This document shows, one piece after another, positions 41,949 through 51,472 of a stretch of 64,000 nt of DNA. Within the stretch, counting starts at the first letter, position 1, and every line of letters begins with the position of its first letter. The DNA is from an uncultured Selenomonadales bacterium. Lineage in GTDB: Bacteria > Bacillota > Negativicutes > Acidaminococcales > Acidaminococcaceae. The stretch is from positions 61,377 to 125,376 of the forward strand of contig OMWZ01000005.1 of NCBI GenBank assembly GCA_900314855.1, read 5' to 3'. The notes under the pieces are model-generated. The model was not told where the DNA came from and did not search any database. It was given only the letters and a program-made list of their open reading frames with translations. A program made the position numbers and the translations under genes.

Positions 41949-43360
41949 TGGCGAAACTTTGGGGCGGCCGTTTCCGTAAAAATACGAACGAATTGGTGGA
42001 CGCATTCAATGCGTCCATCAATTATGATAAGAGGCTGTATCGCGAAGACATCCGCGGCAGTATCGCCCACGCCACCATGTTGGCCCGGCAGGGCATCATT
42101 TCCATGGAAGACAAGGACAAGATCGTCCAGGGCCTGCAGGACATCCTGGCCGATATCGAGGTGGGGAAGTTCGAATTCCGGGTGGACTTGGAAGATATCC
42201 ATATGAACGTGGAAGCGCGTCTGACGGAGCGCATCGGCGATGCCGGCGCCCGCCTGCATACGGCGCGGAGCCGCAATGACCAGGTGGCCCTTGACATGCA
42301 TATGTATGTCAAGCGCGAAGTGGCGGAAATCGCGGAACTTTTGATCCGCTTCGAGCAGGCCCTGCTGGCCGTGGCCAGGCAGCATGACAAGACGCTCATG
42401 CCAGGCTATACGCATCTGCAGCGGGCGCAGCCCATTACCTTCGCCCATCACCTGCTGGCGTACTTCAATATGCTGCGCCGCGACTTCGATCGCCTGCTCG
42501 GCGTGTTCGACCGGGCGGATATGATGCCCCTGGGGGCTGGCGCCATTGCGGGCACCACGTTTCCCATCGACCGGTTCTTCGTGGCGGAGCAGCTGCACTT
42601 CAGCCAGGTATATCCGAACAGCATGGATGCCGTCAGCGACCGGGATTACATCCTGGAGTTCCTGTCGTTCGCGTCGATCCTCATGATGCACATGAGCCGC
42701 CTGTCGGAGGAATTGTGCCTCTGGAGCAGCACGGAATTCGGCTTTGTCGAGCTGGACGACGCTTTTGCCACGGGTTCGTCCATGATGCCCCAGAAAAAGA
42801 ATCCCGACATTTCGGAGCTGGTCCGCGGCAAGACGGGACGCGTCTATGGCGAAATGATCGCCCTGATGACAACCCTGAAAGGCCTGCCCCTGACGTATAA
42901 CAAAGACTTGCAGGAGGACAAGGAAGGACTGTTCGACGCCATCGACACGGTCAAATTCACCCTCCAGGTCTATGGCGACATGATTCGGACCATGCAGGTC
43001 AAGACGGACCGGATGAAGTGGGCCGTTTCCCATGATTTTTCGAACGCGACGGACCTGGCGGACTACCTAGTGCGCAAAGGGCTACCGTTCCGCAAGGCCC
43101 ATGCCGTCGTGGGACAATGCGTGGCCTATGCCATCGGGAAGGATAAGTTCCTGTTGGACATGACCCTGGAAGAATACAAGCAGTTCTCGGATCTCTTTGA
43201 ACCCGACCTGATGGCCGCCCTCGATCCGGAACACTGCGTCAATGCCCGCATTTCCTACGGCGGGCCGAGCTACGTGGAAAACGACAAGCAGTTTGTCGTC
43301 TGCGACAAGGTCCTGCGGGAGCAGGAAGCCGCCCACCAGACGCTCCTGGAAAAACTTTGA
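41948..43360 (+). CDS. argH: Argininosuccinate lyase
   Basis: 470 residues. It splits argininosuccinate to arginine and fumarate. Fumarase/aspartase superfamily motifs are present: LWGGRFRKN at the start, [16 protein letters not shown] near residue 105, [24 protein letters not shown] near 153, and the catalytic flexible loop [20 protein letters not shown] near 275. Last gene of the arginine set, ended by a strong terminator. Start overlaps the argG stop. Confidence 0.98.
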   Translation: MAKLWGGRFRKNTNELVDAFNASINYDKRLYREDIRGSIAHATMLARQGIISMEDKDKIVQGLQDILADIEVGKFEFRVDLEDIHMNVEARLTERIGDAGARLHTARSRNDQVALDMHMYVKREVAEIAELLIRFEQALLAVARQHDKTLMPGYTHLQRAQPITFAHHLLAYFNMLRRDFDRLLGVFDRADMMPLGAGAIAGTTFPIDRFFVAEQLHFSQVYPNSMDAVSDRDYILEFLSFASILMMHMSRLSEELCLWSSTEFGFVELDDAFATGSSMMPQKKNPDISELVRGKTGRVYGEMIALMTTLKGLPLTYNKDLQEDKEGLFDAIDTVKFTLQVYGDMIRTMQVKTDRMKWAVSHDFSNATDLADYLVRKGLPFRKAHAVVGQCVAYAIGKDKFLLDMTLEEYKQFSDLFEPDLMAALDPEHCVNARISYGGPSYVENDKQFVVCDKVLREQEAAHQTLLEKL

Positions 43361-43389
43361 TCCCATTATCCTTAATTGTATTGGATTCG

Positions 43390-43419
43390 GCACCTGCCTT
43401 CGCGCAGGTGCTTTTTTTT
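43390..43419 (+). terminator. Terminator after argH
   Basis: GCACCTGC (43390-43397) pairs with GCAGGTGC (43404-43411), followed by eight T. Confidence 0.95.
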
Positions 43420-43560
43420 CGTGTCCGCCCGGTTTCCATAGCGGAAAAGACCGGCCCTGTGCTATAATAGGCCTGTACCATGCATACTGGTGTTTTATGC
43501 CGTTTCGAGCAGGATGGACGCCGCGGCAGCGTCACAGTGGTGAAAGAAAAGGTGATTTTT

Positions 43561-44424
43561 TTGCAGGGACAGTTACAGGGGCTGATTCGTACCATCGGGA
43601 TCCTCGATGTGGTGGATATCGTGGTCGTCTCCTACTTCCTCTATAAAATCTATACGATGCTGAAAAACACCAGGGCCGCCGCCCTGGTCAAGGGACTGCT
43701 GGTCCTGGCGTTCATCATGCTGGTCAGCAAGGCCCTGAATCTCCACGTCATCAACTGGCTGCTGGAAAAGGCCATGACCATGGTCATGGTCGCCTTGCCC
43801 ATCGTGTTCCAGCCCGAATTGCGCCGTGCCCTGGAACAGATCGGCCGCGGCCGTTTGTTCCGGAAGGCCGGGGAAATCGACGAAGAAGAGTTGAACGAGA
43901 TGATCAACGCCGTCGCCAGTGCCGCTTCCATTATGTCCCGCCGCAAGGTCGGCGCCCTCATCGTCTTTGAACGGGCCGTGGGCCTGGAAGAACGCATCGA
44001 GACGGGCGTGCAGATTGATGGGCTCGTGACGGACAGCCTGCTGCTCAATATTTTCGAAAAGAACACGCCTCTCCATGATGGCGCCGTCGTGATCCGCGGC
44101 AACCGGATCGTGGCCGCGTCCTGCCTCCTGCCGCTGACGGAACAGCGCAACCTGAGCCAGGAGCTTGGCACCCGCCATCGTGCCGCCATCGGCCTGTCGG
44201 AACAGTCCGATGCCCTGGTCCTGGTGGTCAGCGAGGAGACCGGCACCATTTCCATGGCCCGGAACGGCGAGATTTTCCGGTATCTCCAGGCTGAGGACGT
44301 GAAAGATATGCTCCGCAGCGCTGTTCTGGTGCGTACGCAGCTGACGCTGATGGAATTCATCAAAGGCAAGGCGCTGGATCTCCGGGATCGGCTTCTGGCG
44401 GACAAGGCGGAGGAAAAGAAATGA
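43561..44424 (+). CDS. cdaA: Diadenylate cyclase CdaA
   Basis: 287 residues. It makes the second messenger c-di-AMP. Three N-terminal membrane helices (from about residue 12 to 90, including VVDIVVVSYFLYKIYTML) precede the DAC domain. The catalytic motifs are intact: TPLHDGAVVIRG (DGA) near residue 180 and LGTRHRAAIGLSE (RHR) near 210. TTG at 43561 is taken as start because AAGGTGA lies 6 nt before it and the product matches CdaA length; a longer in-frame start at 43480 would add unconserved residues. An extended -10 TGCTATAAT is at 43460-43468. It overlaps cdaR by 4 nt. Confidence 0.95.
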   Translation: MQGQLQGLIRTIGILDVVDIVVVSYFLYKIYTMLKNTRAAALVKGLLVLAFIMLVSKALNLHVINWLLEKAMTMVMVALPIVFQPELRRALEQIGRGRLFRKAGEIDEEELNEMINAVASAASIMSRRKVGALIVFERAVGLEERIETGVQIDGLVTDSLLLNIFEKNTPLHDGAVVIRGNRIVAASCLLPLTEQRNLSQELGTRHRAAIGLSEQSDALVLVVSEETGTISMARNGEIFRYLQAEDVKDMLRSAVLVRTQLTLMEFIKGKALDLRDRLLADKAEEKK

Positions 44425-45362
44425 ACAGTTTTATGGATCACCAGCGCGAAGGCAAGTCCAACAATTGGATCCCCCGCATTATCTGTCTGCTTCTGGCCAT
44501 TTTTCTCTGGGTCTATGTCATGGGAGAACAGAACCCTATTACGGAACGGGATGTCGTCGTTTCCCTGGGCCAGCGCAACCTGGCGGACAATATGGTCGTC
44601 TTCAACAAACCCGATAAAATCAGTGTCCGGGTCCGCGGCCCCCGGACGGCACTGGCCAGCCTGACGGAGTCACAGGTCACGGCCTACGTGAACCTGGCCA
44701 AACTGTCTGCCGGGCCCCACACGGTCCTGGTCAATGCCTTCTTCCCGCAGGGCGAAGTCGTGGACATCAGCCCCCGTATGGTTTCCCTCTTCGTGGATGT
44801 GCGGCGGGAAAAGATCATGCCTGTCACGGCCCGTATCCTGGGTAAGCCTGCGACGGATGTTGCCGTGAGCAAGACCCAGCTCCTGCCGTCGGAAGTGAAG
44901 GTGACCGGGGCGGCCACGCGGCTGGACGCCATTGAAAAGATTGAAGTTCCCGTCGATGTGAGCGACCGCAGCGAACCCTTCCAGACTACGGCCCAGCCGG
45001 TAGCGGTTGGTCACGATGGCATCGACATGGAAGATATTACCTTTGACCCGGCGCAGATTACCATCCGGACGAACCTGCTCCATGAGATGGTGACGAAAGA
45101 GCTGCCTGTCAAAGCCGAATTTACAGGAACCCTGCCCAGTGGGATGCAGAAGACGAGTTCCACCGTCAATCCCTATAAGATTACGGTGTCCGGTCCGCCT
45201 TCCATCGTCAATGCCATGACGGAAGTGAAGACCGATCCGATCGACCTGGCGGCCCACGGCAATGACCGTTCTGTCCGGGTCAACGTGTCCCTGCCGGAGT
45301 CGGTTCGGGCGGACAACCGCACCGTGACGGTGGAATACACCATTACGTCGGACACGAATTGA
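44421..45362 (+). CDS. cdaR: CdaA regulator CdaR (YbbR domain protein)
   Basis: 313 residues. One N-terminal membrane helix (IPRIICLLLAIFLWVYVMG) is followed by an extracytoplasmic region of about three YbbR repeats of 80-90 residues, each with a strand pattern such as DNMVVFNKPDKISVRVRGPRTAL. CdaR anchors outside the membrane and modulates CdaA. The start overlaps the cdaA stop (ATGA). In many Firmicutes glmM follows directly; here four genes (about 6 kb) separate cdaR from glmM. Confidence 0.93.
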   Translation: MNSFMDHQREGKSNNWIPRIICLLLAIFLWVYVMGEQNPITERDVVVSLGQRNLADNMVVFNKPDKISVRVRGPRTALASLTESQVTAYVNLAKLSAGPHTVLVNAFFPQGEVVDISPRMVSLFVDVRREKIMPVTARILGKPATDVAVSKTQLLPSEVKVTGAATRLDAIEKIEVPVDVSDRSEPFQTTAQPVAVGHDGIDMEDITFDPAQITIRTNLLHEMVTKELPVKAEFTGTLPSGMQKTSSTVNPYKITVSGPPSIVNAMTEVKTDPIDLAAHGNDRSVRVNVSLPESVRADNRTVTVEYTITSDTN

Positions 45363-45463
45363 CCGGCGGGAAAAGGCGGAACGCTGGCGGGAACGGATCC
45401 GCGGAAGCGGGCGAAGCCCCGGCCCCGGACGGGCCGGAAGCGAAGGAGTAGGACAGCAAGTTC

Positions 45464-47068
45464 ATGAAGAAAACCCTTTTGCGCATCAACGATGTAAAAG
45501 TATCCTTGAAAACAGAAAAAACGTTGCGGGACGCCGTGGCAAAAAAACTGGGCGTCCGCCCGTCGGCCTTGTCGGAGGTGACGGTGCTGCACCGTGCCGT
45601 CGATGCCCGCCGCAAGGACGACGTGTGTCTCCTGTACCACGTGACGGCGGCGGTCGATGTGCCCGCCGGGCACCTGAAAAAACTATCCGGCCGGCCCGGG
45701 GTGACAGAATACGTCCGGCCAGAGCCGGAACCGCCCCGCCTGGGCACACTGCCCCTGGCGGAGCGGCCCGTCGTCATCGGAGCCGGTCCCGGCGGTCTGA
45801 TGGCAGCGTTGGAGCTGGCCAAGTACGGCTATCGTCCTCTTTTAGTGGAGCGGGGCCGCTCCCTGGCGCGCCGCGTGGAAGATGTAGAAGCCTTTTGGCG
45901 GACGGGCCGTTTCGATCCCTGCTCGAATGTACAGTTTGGCATGGGCGGCGCGGGCACCTTTTCCGATGGGAAACTGACGACCCGTGTCAATGATCCTGTC
46001 ATGGCGGATATCCTGCAGGCTTTTGTGGCTGCCGGGGCCCCGCCGGAAATCCTGACGGAACATAAGCCCCACGTGGGAACGGACAAACTCCGGGCCATGG
46101 TTACGGGGCTGGCCAGGAAAATTGAACGCCTTGGCGGCGACATCCGCTGCGAGACGCAGGTTACGGATTTCCACTTCCGGGATGGCGCCCTGACGGGCCT
46201 GGTTCTGAACGGGACGGAAATGGTGCTGACGACGACGGCTATCCTGGCTTGCGGCCACAGTGCCCGCGATACGTATGCCGTTCTGGCGGAACGCCAGGTC
46301 GGGATGGAAGCCAAAGCCTTTTCCATCGGGCTGCGGGTGGAACATCCCCAGACCCTGATCGACCGGGCGCAATATGGGGCGTTTGCGGGCCATCCGCGCC
46401 TGGGGCCGGCGGATTACGCCCTGGTGTACCATACGCCGGACCGGAGCCGCGCGGCCTATTCCTTCTGCATGTGCCCCGGCGGCCGGGTCGTGGCAGCCGC
46501 GTCGGAGGCGGGAGGCGTCGTCGTCAACGGCATGAGTTTGTATAAGCGGGATTCGGGAATCGCCAACAGCGCCCTTGTTGTCAATGTGACGCCGTCCGAC
46601 TTCGGTACGGACCCCCTGGCGGGCATCGCCTTCCAGCGGCAGTACGAACGGCTGGCCTTCACGGCCGGCGGGCAAACGTACCATGCGCCGGCCCAAAGCG
46701 TGGAAACTTTCCTGCGGGGCACCACGCCGGCTCTTACGGGACAGTACAGCTACCGCCCCGGCGTGACGCCGTACCGGCTGGAAGAAGTCCTGCCGCCCTA
46801 TGTGTCGTCTACGCTGAAACTGGGCCTGGCCCAGTTCGGCCGGCGCCTGGACGGGTTTGACGGGCCTCAGGGTATGTTGACGGGCGTGGAGACCCGTACT
46901 TCCGCGCCCCTGCGGATTTTGCGCGGGAAGGATTACCAGTCCGTGACGCACCGCGGTCTCTATCCCTGTGGGGAAGGCTGCGGGTACGCCGGCGGAATCA
47001 TGAGCGCCGCCCTGGACGGCTACCATGTGGCGCGGGCGCTGATGGCCCTGTACCGGCCCTTTGCCTGA
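45464..47068 (+). CDS. FAD-dependent NAD(P)-type oxidoreductase (COG2509-like)
   Basis: 534 residues. An N-terminal accessory region of about 100 residues (VKVSLKTEKTLRDAVAKKLGV) precedes the FAD-binding motif VVIGAGPGGLMAALELAKYG near residue 105 and the GRSLARRVEDVEAFW segment. The SNVQFGMGGAGTFSDGKLTTRV motif is characteristic of the uncharacterised COG2509 dehydrogenase group, and CGEGCGYAGGIMSAALDGYHVARAL near the end closes the FAD site. Substrate unknown. It follows cdaR by about 100 nt and is closed by a terminator before the DASS gene. Confidence 0.85.
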   Translation: MKKTLLRINDVKVSLKTEKTLRDAVAKKLGVRPSALSEVTVLHRAVDARRKDDVCLLYHVTAAVDVPAGHLKKLSGRPGVTEYVRPEPEPPRLGTLPLAERPVVIGAGPGGLMAALELAKYGYRPLLVERGRSLARRVEDVEAFWRTGRFDPCSNVQFGMGGAGTFSDGKLTTRVNDPVMADILQAFVAAGAPPEILTEHKPHVGTDKLRAMVTGLARKIERLGGDIRCETQVTDFHFRDGALTGLVLNGTEMVLTTTAILACGHSARDTYAVLAERQVGMEAKAFSIGLRVEHPQTLIDRAQYGAFAGHPRLGPADYALVYHTPDRSRAAYSFCMCPGGRVVAAASEAGGVVVNGMSLYKRDSGIANSALVVNVTPSDFGTDPLAGIAFQRQYERLAFTAGGQTYHAPAQSVETFLRGTTPALTGQYSYRPGVTPYRLEEVLPPYVSSTLKLGLAQFGRRLDGFDGPQGMLTGVETRTSAPLRILRGKDYQSVTHRGLYPCGEGCGYAGGIMSAALDGYHVARALMALYRPFA

Positions 47069-47124
47069 GCCATCCTGTAGGAAAAGACAAAAAAATAAAA
47101 TCCCAGCGGGATTTGCGTGCGATT

Positions 47125-47174
47125 CCTGCCGTTCGGTGGACACTTTCGACCGTTCGGCAGGTTTTCCTTTTGTT
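47125..47174 (+). terminator. Terminator after the FAD protein gene
   Basis: CCTGCCGTTCGGT (47125-47137) pairs imperfectly with ACCGTTCGGCAGG (47149-47161), followed by TTTTCCTTTTG. A small AAATCCC/GGGATTT hairpin precedes it. Confidence 0.75.
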
Positions 47175-47197
47175 ACGCTGCCTTCCCCGCCTATAAT
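47170..47197 (+). promoter_or_regulatory. Promoter of the DASS symporter gene
   Basis: TTGTTA (47170-47175), 16-nt spacer, TATAAT (47192-47197). Confidence 0.65.
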
Positions 47198-47266
47198 ACA
47201 GGCAGAAACACAACCGGGACTGTCGGTTTGTGTCCGTGTATGATTGCGTGATAGGAGGGGATTGTT

Positions 47267-48793
47267 GTGGCAGCAAAAGACGTGAATCTGAAAAAAGCCC
47301 TGGAAGGAACTCCCCCGCTGGGTTCGGACTGGGCCAAACGGTATGGTCTGTTGGCGGCGTTCGTGGTGCTGGCCGTCATCCTGGCGCTGCCCGCGCCGGC
47401 AGGTCTGTCCATCGCGGGCCAGCGCATGCTCGGGGTGCTCTGTTTTGCCGTCGTCGTGTGGATCACGGAAGCCGTGACGTACCCTGTCAGCGCGACCCTC
47501 ATCGCGTCGCTCATGCTGATCCTGTTGGGCACGGCGCCGTCCCTTGTGCCGACGGAAGCGGCAGCAGGCAAGGTCATAGGCTTCGGCAAAGCCGTGACCA
47601 TGACGTTCAGCGGTATCAGCGCCGGGGGGACGGTCCTTGTGGGCGCGGCCATGTTCCTCGCGGCAGCCATGACCACGACAGGCCTGGATAAGCGCATTGC
47701 CCTGACCATCCTCTCGAAAGTCGGCTCCAAAACGAGCCGAATCGTGGCCGGCATGATTTTCGTGGGGTTCGTCCTGGCCTTCTTCGTCCCGAGTACGACG
47801 GCCCGCGTGGGATGCATCATCCCCATTGTCCTGGGCATCATTTCGGCCTTCGGCTTGTCCATCCACAGCCGTTTCGCCGCGCTCCTCATGGTCGCGACGA
47901 TTCACGCGGCGTCCATCTGGAATGTGGGAATCAAGACGGCGGCGGCGCAAAATATGGTTGCCCTGGGCTTTATTGAACGGGAACTGGGCGGCACCATTAC
48001 CTGGCTCCACTGGTTCCTTACGGCGGCACCTTACGCGGCGGTCATGTCGGTCGTCCTCTATTTCATCTGCATGAAGATGCTGCCGGCGGAAATGGAGGAA
48101 GTGGCCGGCGGCGACGAAACGGTCAAGCAGTCCATGGCAGACCTGGGACCCATGACGGCGGCGGAAAAGAAACTGCTTGCCATCTCCGTCCTGCTTCTTT
48201 TCGCCTGGGTTACGGAAAAGGTCCTGCATCCCGTTTCCACGACGGCATCGACGGTCATCGCCATTACGCTCATGTTCCTGCCGGGTATCAACATCATGAC
48301 CTGGAAAGACGCCCAGTCCCGCGTTTCCTGGGGTACCTTGGTCCTTTTTGGCATCGGCATCAGCCTTGGTTCGGCCCTGCTGAGCACGAAAGCCGCCATG
48401 TGGCTCGCGACGCAGCTCGTGGCGAGCCTGGGGCTGGCCTCCATGGGAGTCTTTGCTGTTTTTGCCATCCTGGCGCTCTTCCTCATCATCGTCCATCTGG
48501 GCTTTGCCAGCGCGACGGCGGTGGCCTCGGCCATGATTCCCATCATGATCGCCGTCCTGAAGAGCCTGAACATCCAGGGCCTCAACATCATCGACATCAC
48601 GATGCTGCTCCAGTTCGTCGTCAGCTTCGGGTTCATCCTGCCCGTCAACTCCCCGCAGGGCATTCTGGCCTTCGCGACGGATACCTTTACGGCCAAGGAT
48701 TGTATGAAGGTCGGCATTCCCCTTACGGTTATCGGGTATGTCCTGCTCCTGGTCTTCGCCCAGACCTATTGGAAGGTCCTGGGTATCCTGTAA
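47267..48793 (+). CDS. DASS/SLC13 family anion (dicarboxylate) symporter
   Basis: 508 residues with about 11-12 membrane helices. The divalent anion:Na+ symporter signature elements are visible: ITEAVTYPVSATLIASLMLIL near residue 66, the AMTTTGLDKRIALTIL helix-turn, the PSTTARVGCIIPIVLGI motif near 166 (an SxTT-type substrate loop), and FVVSFGFILPVNSPQGILAFA near 447, a second NxP-type loop. Likely substrates are C4-dicarboxylates or citrate. GTG start follows AGGAGGGG by 6 nt. It is convergent with a LytTR regulator gene 48 nt downstream, which may control it. Confidence 0.92.
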   Translation: MAAKDVNLKKALEGTPPLGSDWAKRYGLLAAFVVLAVILALPAPAGLSIAGQRMLGVLCFAVVVWITEAVTYPVSATLIASLMLILLGTAPSLVPTEAAAGKVIGFGKAVTMTFSGISAGGTVLVGAAMFLAAAMTTTGLDKRIALTILSKVGSKTSRIVAGMIFVGFVLAFFVPSTTARVGCIIPIVLGIISAFGLSIHSRFAALLMVATIHAASIWNVGIKTAAAQNMVALGFIERELGGTITWLHWFLTAAPYAAVMSVVLYFICMKMLPAEMEEVAGGDETVKQSMADLGPMTAAEKKLLAISVLLLFAWVTEKVLHPVSTTASTVIAITLMFLPGINIMTWKDAQSRVSWGTLVLFGIGISLGSALLSTKAAMWLATQLVASLGLASMGVFAVFAILALFLIIVHLGFASATAVASAMIPIMIAVLKSLNIQGLNIIDITMLLQFVVSFGFILPVNSPQGILAFATDTFTAKDCMKVGIPLTVIGYVLLLVFAQTYWKVLGIL

Positions 48794-48841
48794 GACGGAG
48801 GAATCTGGCCCTCCCGACTTCTCCCGGCGGCGTCCTGCCGG

Positions 48842-49609
48842 TTAGCGGAAGCCGAGCCGGCGCCGTACCTCCTGGAGATGATTCCGGCTGATGGGGATGT
48901 TCATATCGTCCTGTCCCTTCAAATGGAGCAGGTAGGCCCCGTTGAACCAGGGGACGATTTCTTCGACGCAGTCCAGATTGACAATATACTGGCGGTGGAC
49001 TTGCAGGAATGGCGGGCCGTCGAGAAAGGCGGCCATCTCCTGCAGGGTCAGCTGGGCGTAAAAGTCACCCTTGCCCGTGCGGACAAAGACTTCTTTGTTG
49101 CGCACATAGGCAAGGGTGATTTCTGATTTGGTGACGGGATAGAGCTTGCCGTCGCGGGACACGGTCAGTTTGTCCCCGCTGTCCGTCCGATCCGCCGCGG
49201 CAGGGGCGTCCGGCAGTTCTGGCGCGCTTTGCCGGCGGACGGCGTCAAGCAGTCCTTTGACCTTGACAAGGGTCCGGGTCAGGGCGAGCTGCGATACGGG
49301 CTTGGTGATGTAGCCGATGGCGGGGGTGCTGAAGGCGTCGACGGCGTATTTTTCGTAGGCCGTCACAAAGACCACGAAGACAGGCAGTTTCAGCTCGCCG
49401 ACGCAGCGGGCGAATTCCAGGCCATTGAGTCCGGGCATGTGGATGTCCAGGAGGACCAGATCGCAGGGGTGGGATGCCAGGTAATCCAAGGCCTTCTGGG
49501 CGACATTGAATTTGGCGACGACCGTAAAGTCCTGGTGGGCCTGGAACAAGTATTCCAATTCGTCGCAAATGGGCATCTCGTCGTCGACAAGGATGGTGCG
49601 GTATGTCAT
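48842..49609 (-). CDS. LytTR-type response regulator
   Basis: 255 residues. A receiver domain (about 1-120) has the acidic pocket in TILVDDEMP, the phospho-Asp in LVLLDIHMPGLNGLEF near residue 55, and the conserved Lys in GYITKPVS near 105. A short linker leads to a LytTR DNA-binding domain (about 155-255) with KSEITLAYVRNKEVFVRT, FLQVHRQYIVNLDCVEEI and ISRNHLQEVRRRLG. Partner of the histidine kinase whose stop codon its start overlaps by 4 nt. LytTR systems of this kind control carboxylate uptake or LrgAB-like genes; the DASS gene is convergent and adjacent. Confidence 0.93.
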   Translation of the reverse strand: MTYRTILVDDEMPICDELEYLFQAHQDFTVVAKFNVAQKALDYLASHPCDLVLLDIHMPGLNGLEFARCVGELKLPVFVVFVTAYEKYAVDAFSTPAIGYITKPVSQLALTRTLVKVKGLLDAVRRQSAPELPDAPAAADRTDSGDKLTVSRDGKLYPVTKSEITLAYVRNKEVFVRTGKGDFYAQLTLQEMAAFLDGPPFLQVHRQYIVNLDCVEEIVPWFNGAYLLHLKGQDDMNIPISRNHLQEVRRRLGFR

Positions 49610-51285
49610 GTTCGAACCTCCCTGGTGACAGGCAGGGAAATGGTGACCGTCGTGCCGGCGCCGGGCTGGCTCTGAAACACGATGGTTCCCCTGCCATGAT
49701 AGATTTTTTCGATGCGCTGGATGACATTGGCGGTGCCGATGCCTTTGGATTCCATCCGCTCCAGCTGGCGGAGCTGCTCTGCCGCCATGCCGGCGCCGTT
49801 ATCGCGGATTTCCAGGCAGAGGCGTCCGGCCGCGCAGGAAACGGCAAGGGACAGGCGGCAGTCTTCGGCCTTCTCGAAGAGGCCGTGCGTGACGGCGTTC
49901 TCCAGCAGGGGCTGCAGGATGAAGGCCGGGACGGGCTCGTCCAGAAGCCCCGGGTCGGGCGGAATGTCGACTTGGGTCGTCAGGCGGTCGCCGAAGCGGA
50001 CCTGGACAATGCTGAGATACGCTTCAGCATTGCGGAGTTCTTCTTCCAGGCGGATGCGCGGTTCATGATGCGCAAAGGCGAAGTGGAGCATATCGGACAG
50101 GTTGATGAGCAGTCTTCGCGCCGTTTCCGGGCGGGTACGGACGAGAGATACGATGATGGATAAGGTGTTGAACAGGAAATGAGGGTTGATCTGCGACTGC
50201 AGGGCCTTGAATTCGGCCTGTTCCCGCAGGAGACGCTGTTCCTCGTAGTCTGCCAGCTCAATCTGTGTCGACAGGAGGTGCGCCACGCCTTCGGCCATCT
50301 TGATGTCCACCTGGGACAGGCCTTTTTTACGGGTCTGGTAGAAGCGGACCAGTCCTGTCGGCTTGTGGTGGACCTGCAAGGGAACGGCGATGCCGTAGTA
50401 GAGAGGGCACCGCGGGTCGCCGCAGCCGTGATCCCCGGCGAAGACGGCGACCTGCCCCGTCTGGAGGACCTTGATGGAATCGGGAAAATGGAGGCACGTG
50501 CCCGGCACATGGTACCGCGAAGGCAGGCCGGCGTAGGCCAGGCACTTTTCCCCGTCCGTAATGGCGACGGCGTCCACGTCGGCCACGGCAAGGATGATAT
50601 CCGCCGCTTTTTGGGCTGATTCACGGTCCAGGCCGTTGCGCAGGTAGGGCATGGTCTCGTTGGCGATGCGCAGGGAGATTTGGGCCGCCTCGGCGCCGGC
50701 CGCCTCGTACTGTTTCTGCATGTCCTGCAGGATGAGGACAAAAAGGACCGTGCCGATGATGGTGACCGCCGTCGTCGGAAGGGCTGCCGTGCGTTCGAAG
50801 GCCAGGGCCTGCTCGAAAGGTTTTGCCAGGAGCAGGGTCAGGCTTTTTTGCAGGACCTCGGCCGCCAGGGCGATGGCGGCGGCGATTTTCCAATTCATAT
50901 GGGTAAAGGGGCAGCGGAATCGGACGAGTCCAGCCAGGATGCCGGCCAGTACCGTGGCGATGCCGCAGCTGGCGGCGGTGAAGCCGCCCAGGGAGTAGCG
51001 GTGCAGGCCGCCGATGATGCCCGTGGCCAGCCCGACCCAGGGGCCGCCGATGATGCCGCCGATGAGGACGCCGACAATACGCGTGCTGGCCAGGGCCCCG
51101 TGGATGCGGGTGCCGTAATAGGACGACACGATGGCCAGGAGACCGCAGACGACCGTAAAGACGATGGCGGAACGGAGCGTCAGGGGAGCCAGGATATACT
51201 GACGGAACCGTTTGTTCCGTCCGACCAGGTAAGCCACCATGGCAGGAATGCAGACATTCCCCAGCAGCATGAATAAGAGACGCAT
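49606..51285 (-). CDS. LytS-type sensor histidine kinase
   Basis: 559 residues. The N-terminal domain is a LytS 5-7 helix membrane receptor (about 1-195) with VGVLIGGIIGGPWVGLATGIIGGLHRYSLGG, the classic motif. A GAF-like cytoplasmic region (about 215-350) contains a cysteine-rich CGDPRCPLYYG loop. The kinase part has FKALQSQINPHFLFNTLSIIVSLV with the phospho-acceptor His near residue 372, and an ATPase domain with LLENAVTHGLF and EIRDNGAGM. ATG at 51285 follows GGAGGAGGC; the upstream in-frame ATG at 51375 was rejected. Paired with the LytTR regulator. The stimulus is unknown; related BtsS/YpdA kinases sense pyruvate. Confidence 0.93.
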   Translation of the reverse strand: MRLLFMLLGNVCIPAMVAYLVGRNKRFRQYILAPLTLRSAIVFTVVCGLLAIVSSYYGTRIHGALASTRIVGVLIGGIIGGPWVGLATGIIGGLHRYSLGGFTAASCGIATVLAGILAGLVRFRCPFTHMNWKIAAAIALAAEVLQKSLTLLLAKPFEQALAFERTAALPTTAVTIIGTVLFVLILQDMQKQYEAAGAEAAQISLRIANETMPYLRNGLDRESAQKAADIILAVADVDAVAITDGEKCLAYAGLPSRYHVPGTCLHFPDSIKVLQTGQVAVFAGDHGCGDPRCPLYYGIAVPLQVHHKPTGLVRFYQTRKKGLSQVDIKMAEGVAHLLSTQIELADYEEQRLLREQAEFKALQSQINPHFLFNTLSIIVSLVRTRPETARRLLINLSDMLHFAFAHHEPRIRLEEELRNAEAYLSIVQVRFGDRLTTQVDIPPDPGLLDEPVPAFILQPLLENAVTHGLFEKAEDCRLSLAVSCAAGRLCLEIRDNGAGMAAEQLRQLERMESKGIGTANVIQRIEKIYHGRGTIVFQSQPGAGTTVTISLPVTREVRT

Positions 51286-51369
51286 GAAAATGCCTCCTCC
51301 CGGAACGATTCCAAGACAACAATCATTCTGGAATAAATTATACCACAGCCAGGGTCCGATAGGGCAGAC

Positions 51370-51398
51370 TTGCAATCGCCATGCCTAAAGAGTATAAT
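51370..51398 (+). promoter_or_regulatory. glmM promoter
   Basis: TTGCAA (51370-51375), 17-nt spacer, TATAAT (51393-51398). On the opposite strand a GGTATAAT element near 51337-51344 could serve the kinase gene. Confidence 0.75.
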
Positions 51399-51472
51399 TA
51401 TTAAGATTCAGATTGGTTTGGCGTCCGCCGGGAAGCGGCGCCGTACCCGCACTAGACAGCAGGAGGATTCTC

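Noticed and set aside
45842..48496. 884-codon antisense frame across the FAD protein and DASS genes
   Set aside because: It spans two well-supported genes and their terminator on the other strand, with highly biased His/Arg/Gly/Asp composition and no family resemblance.
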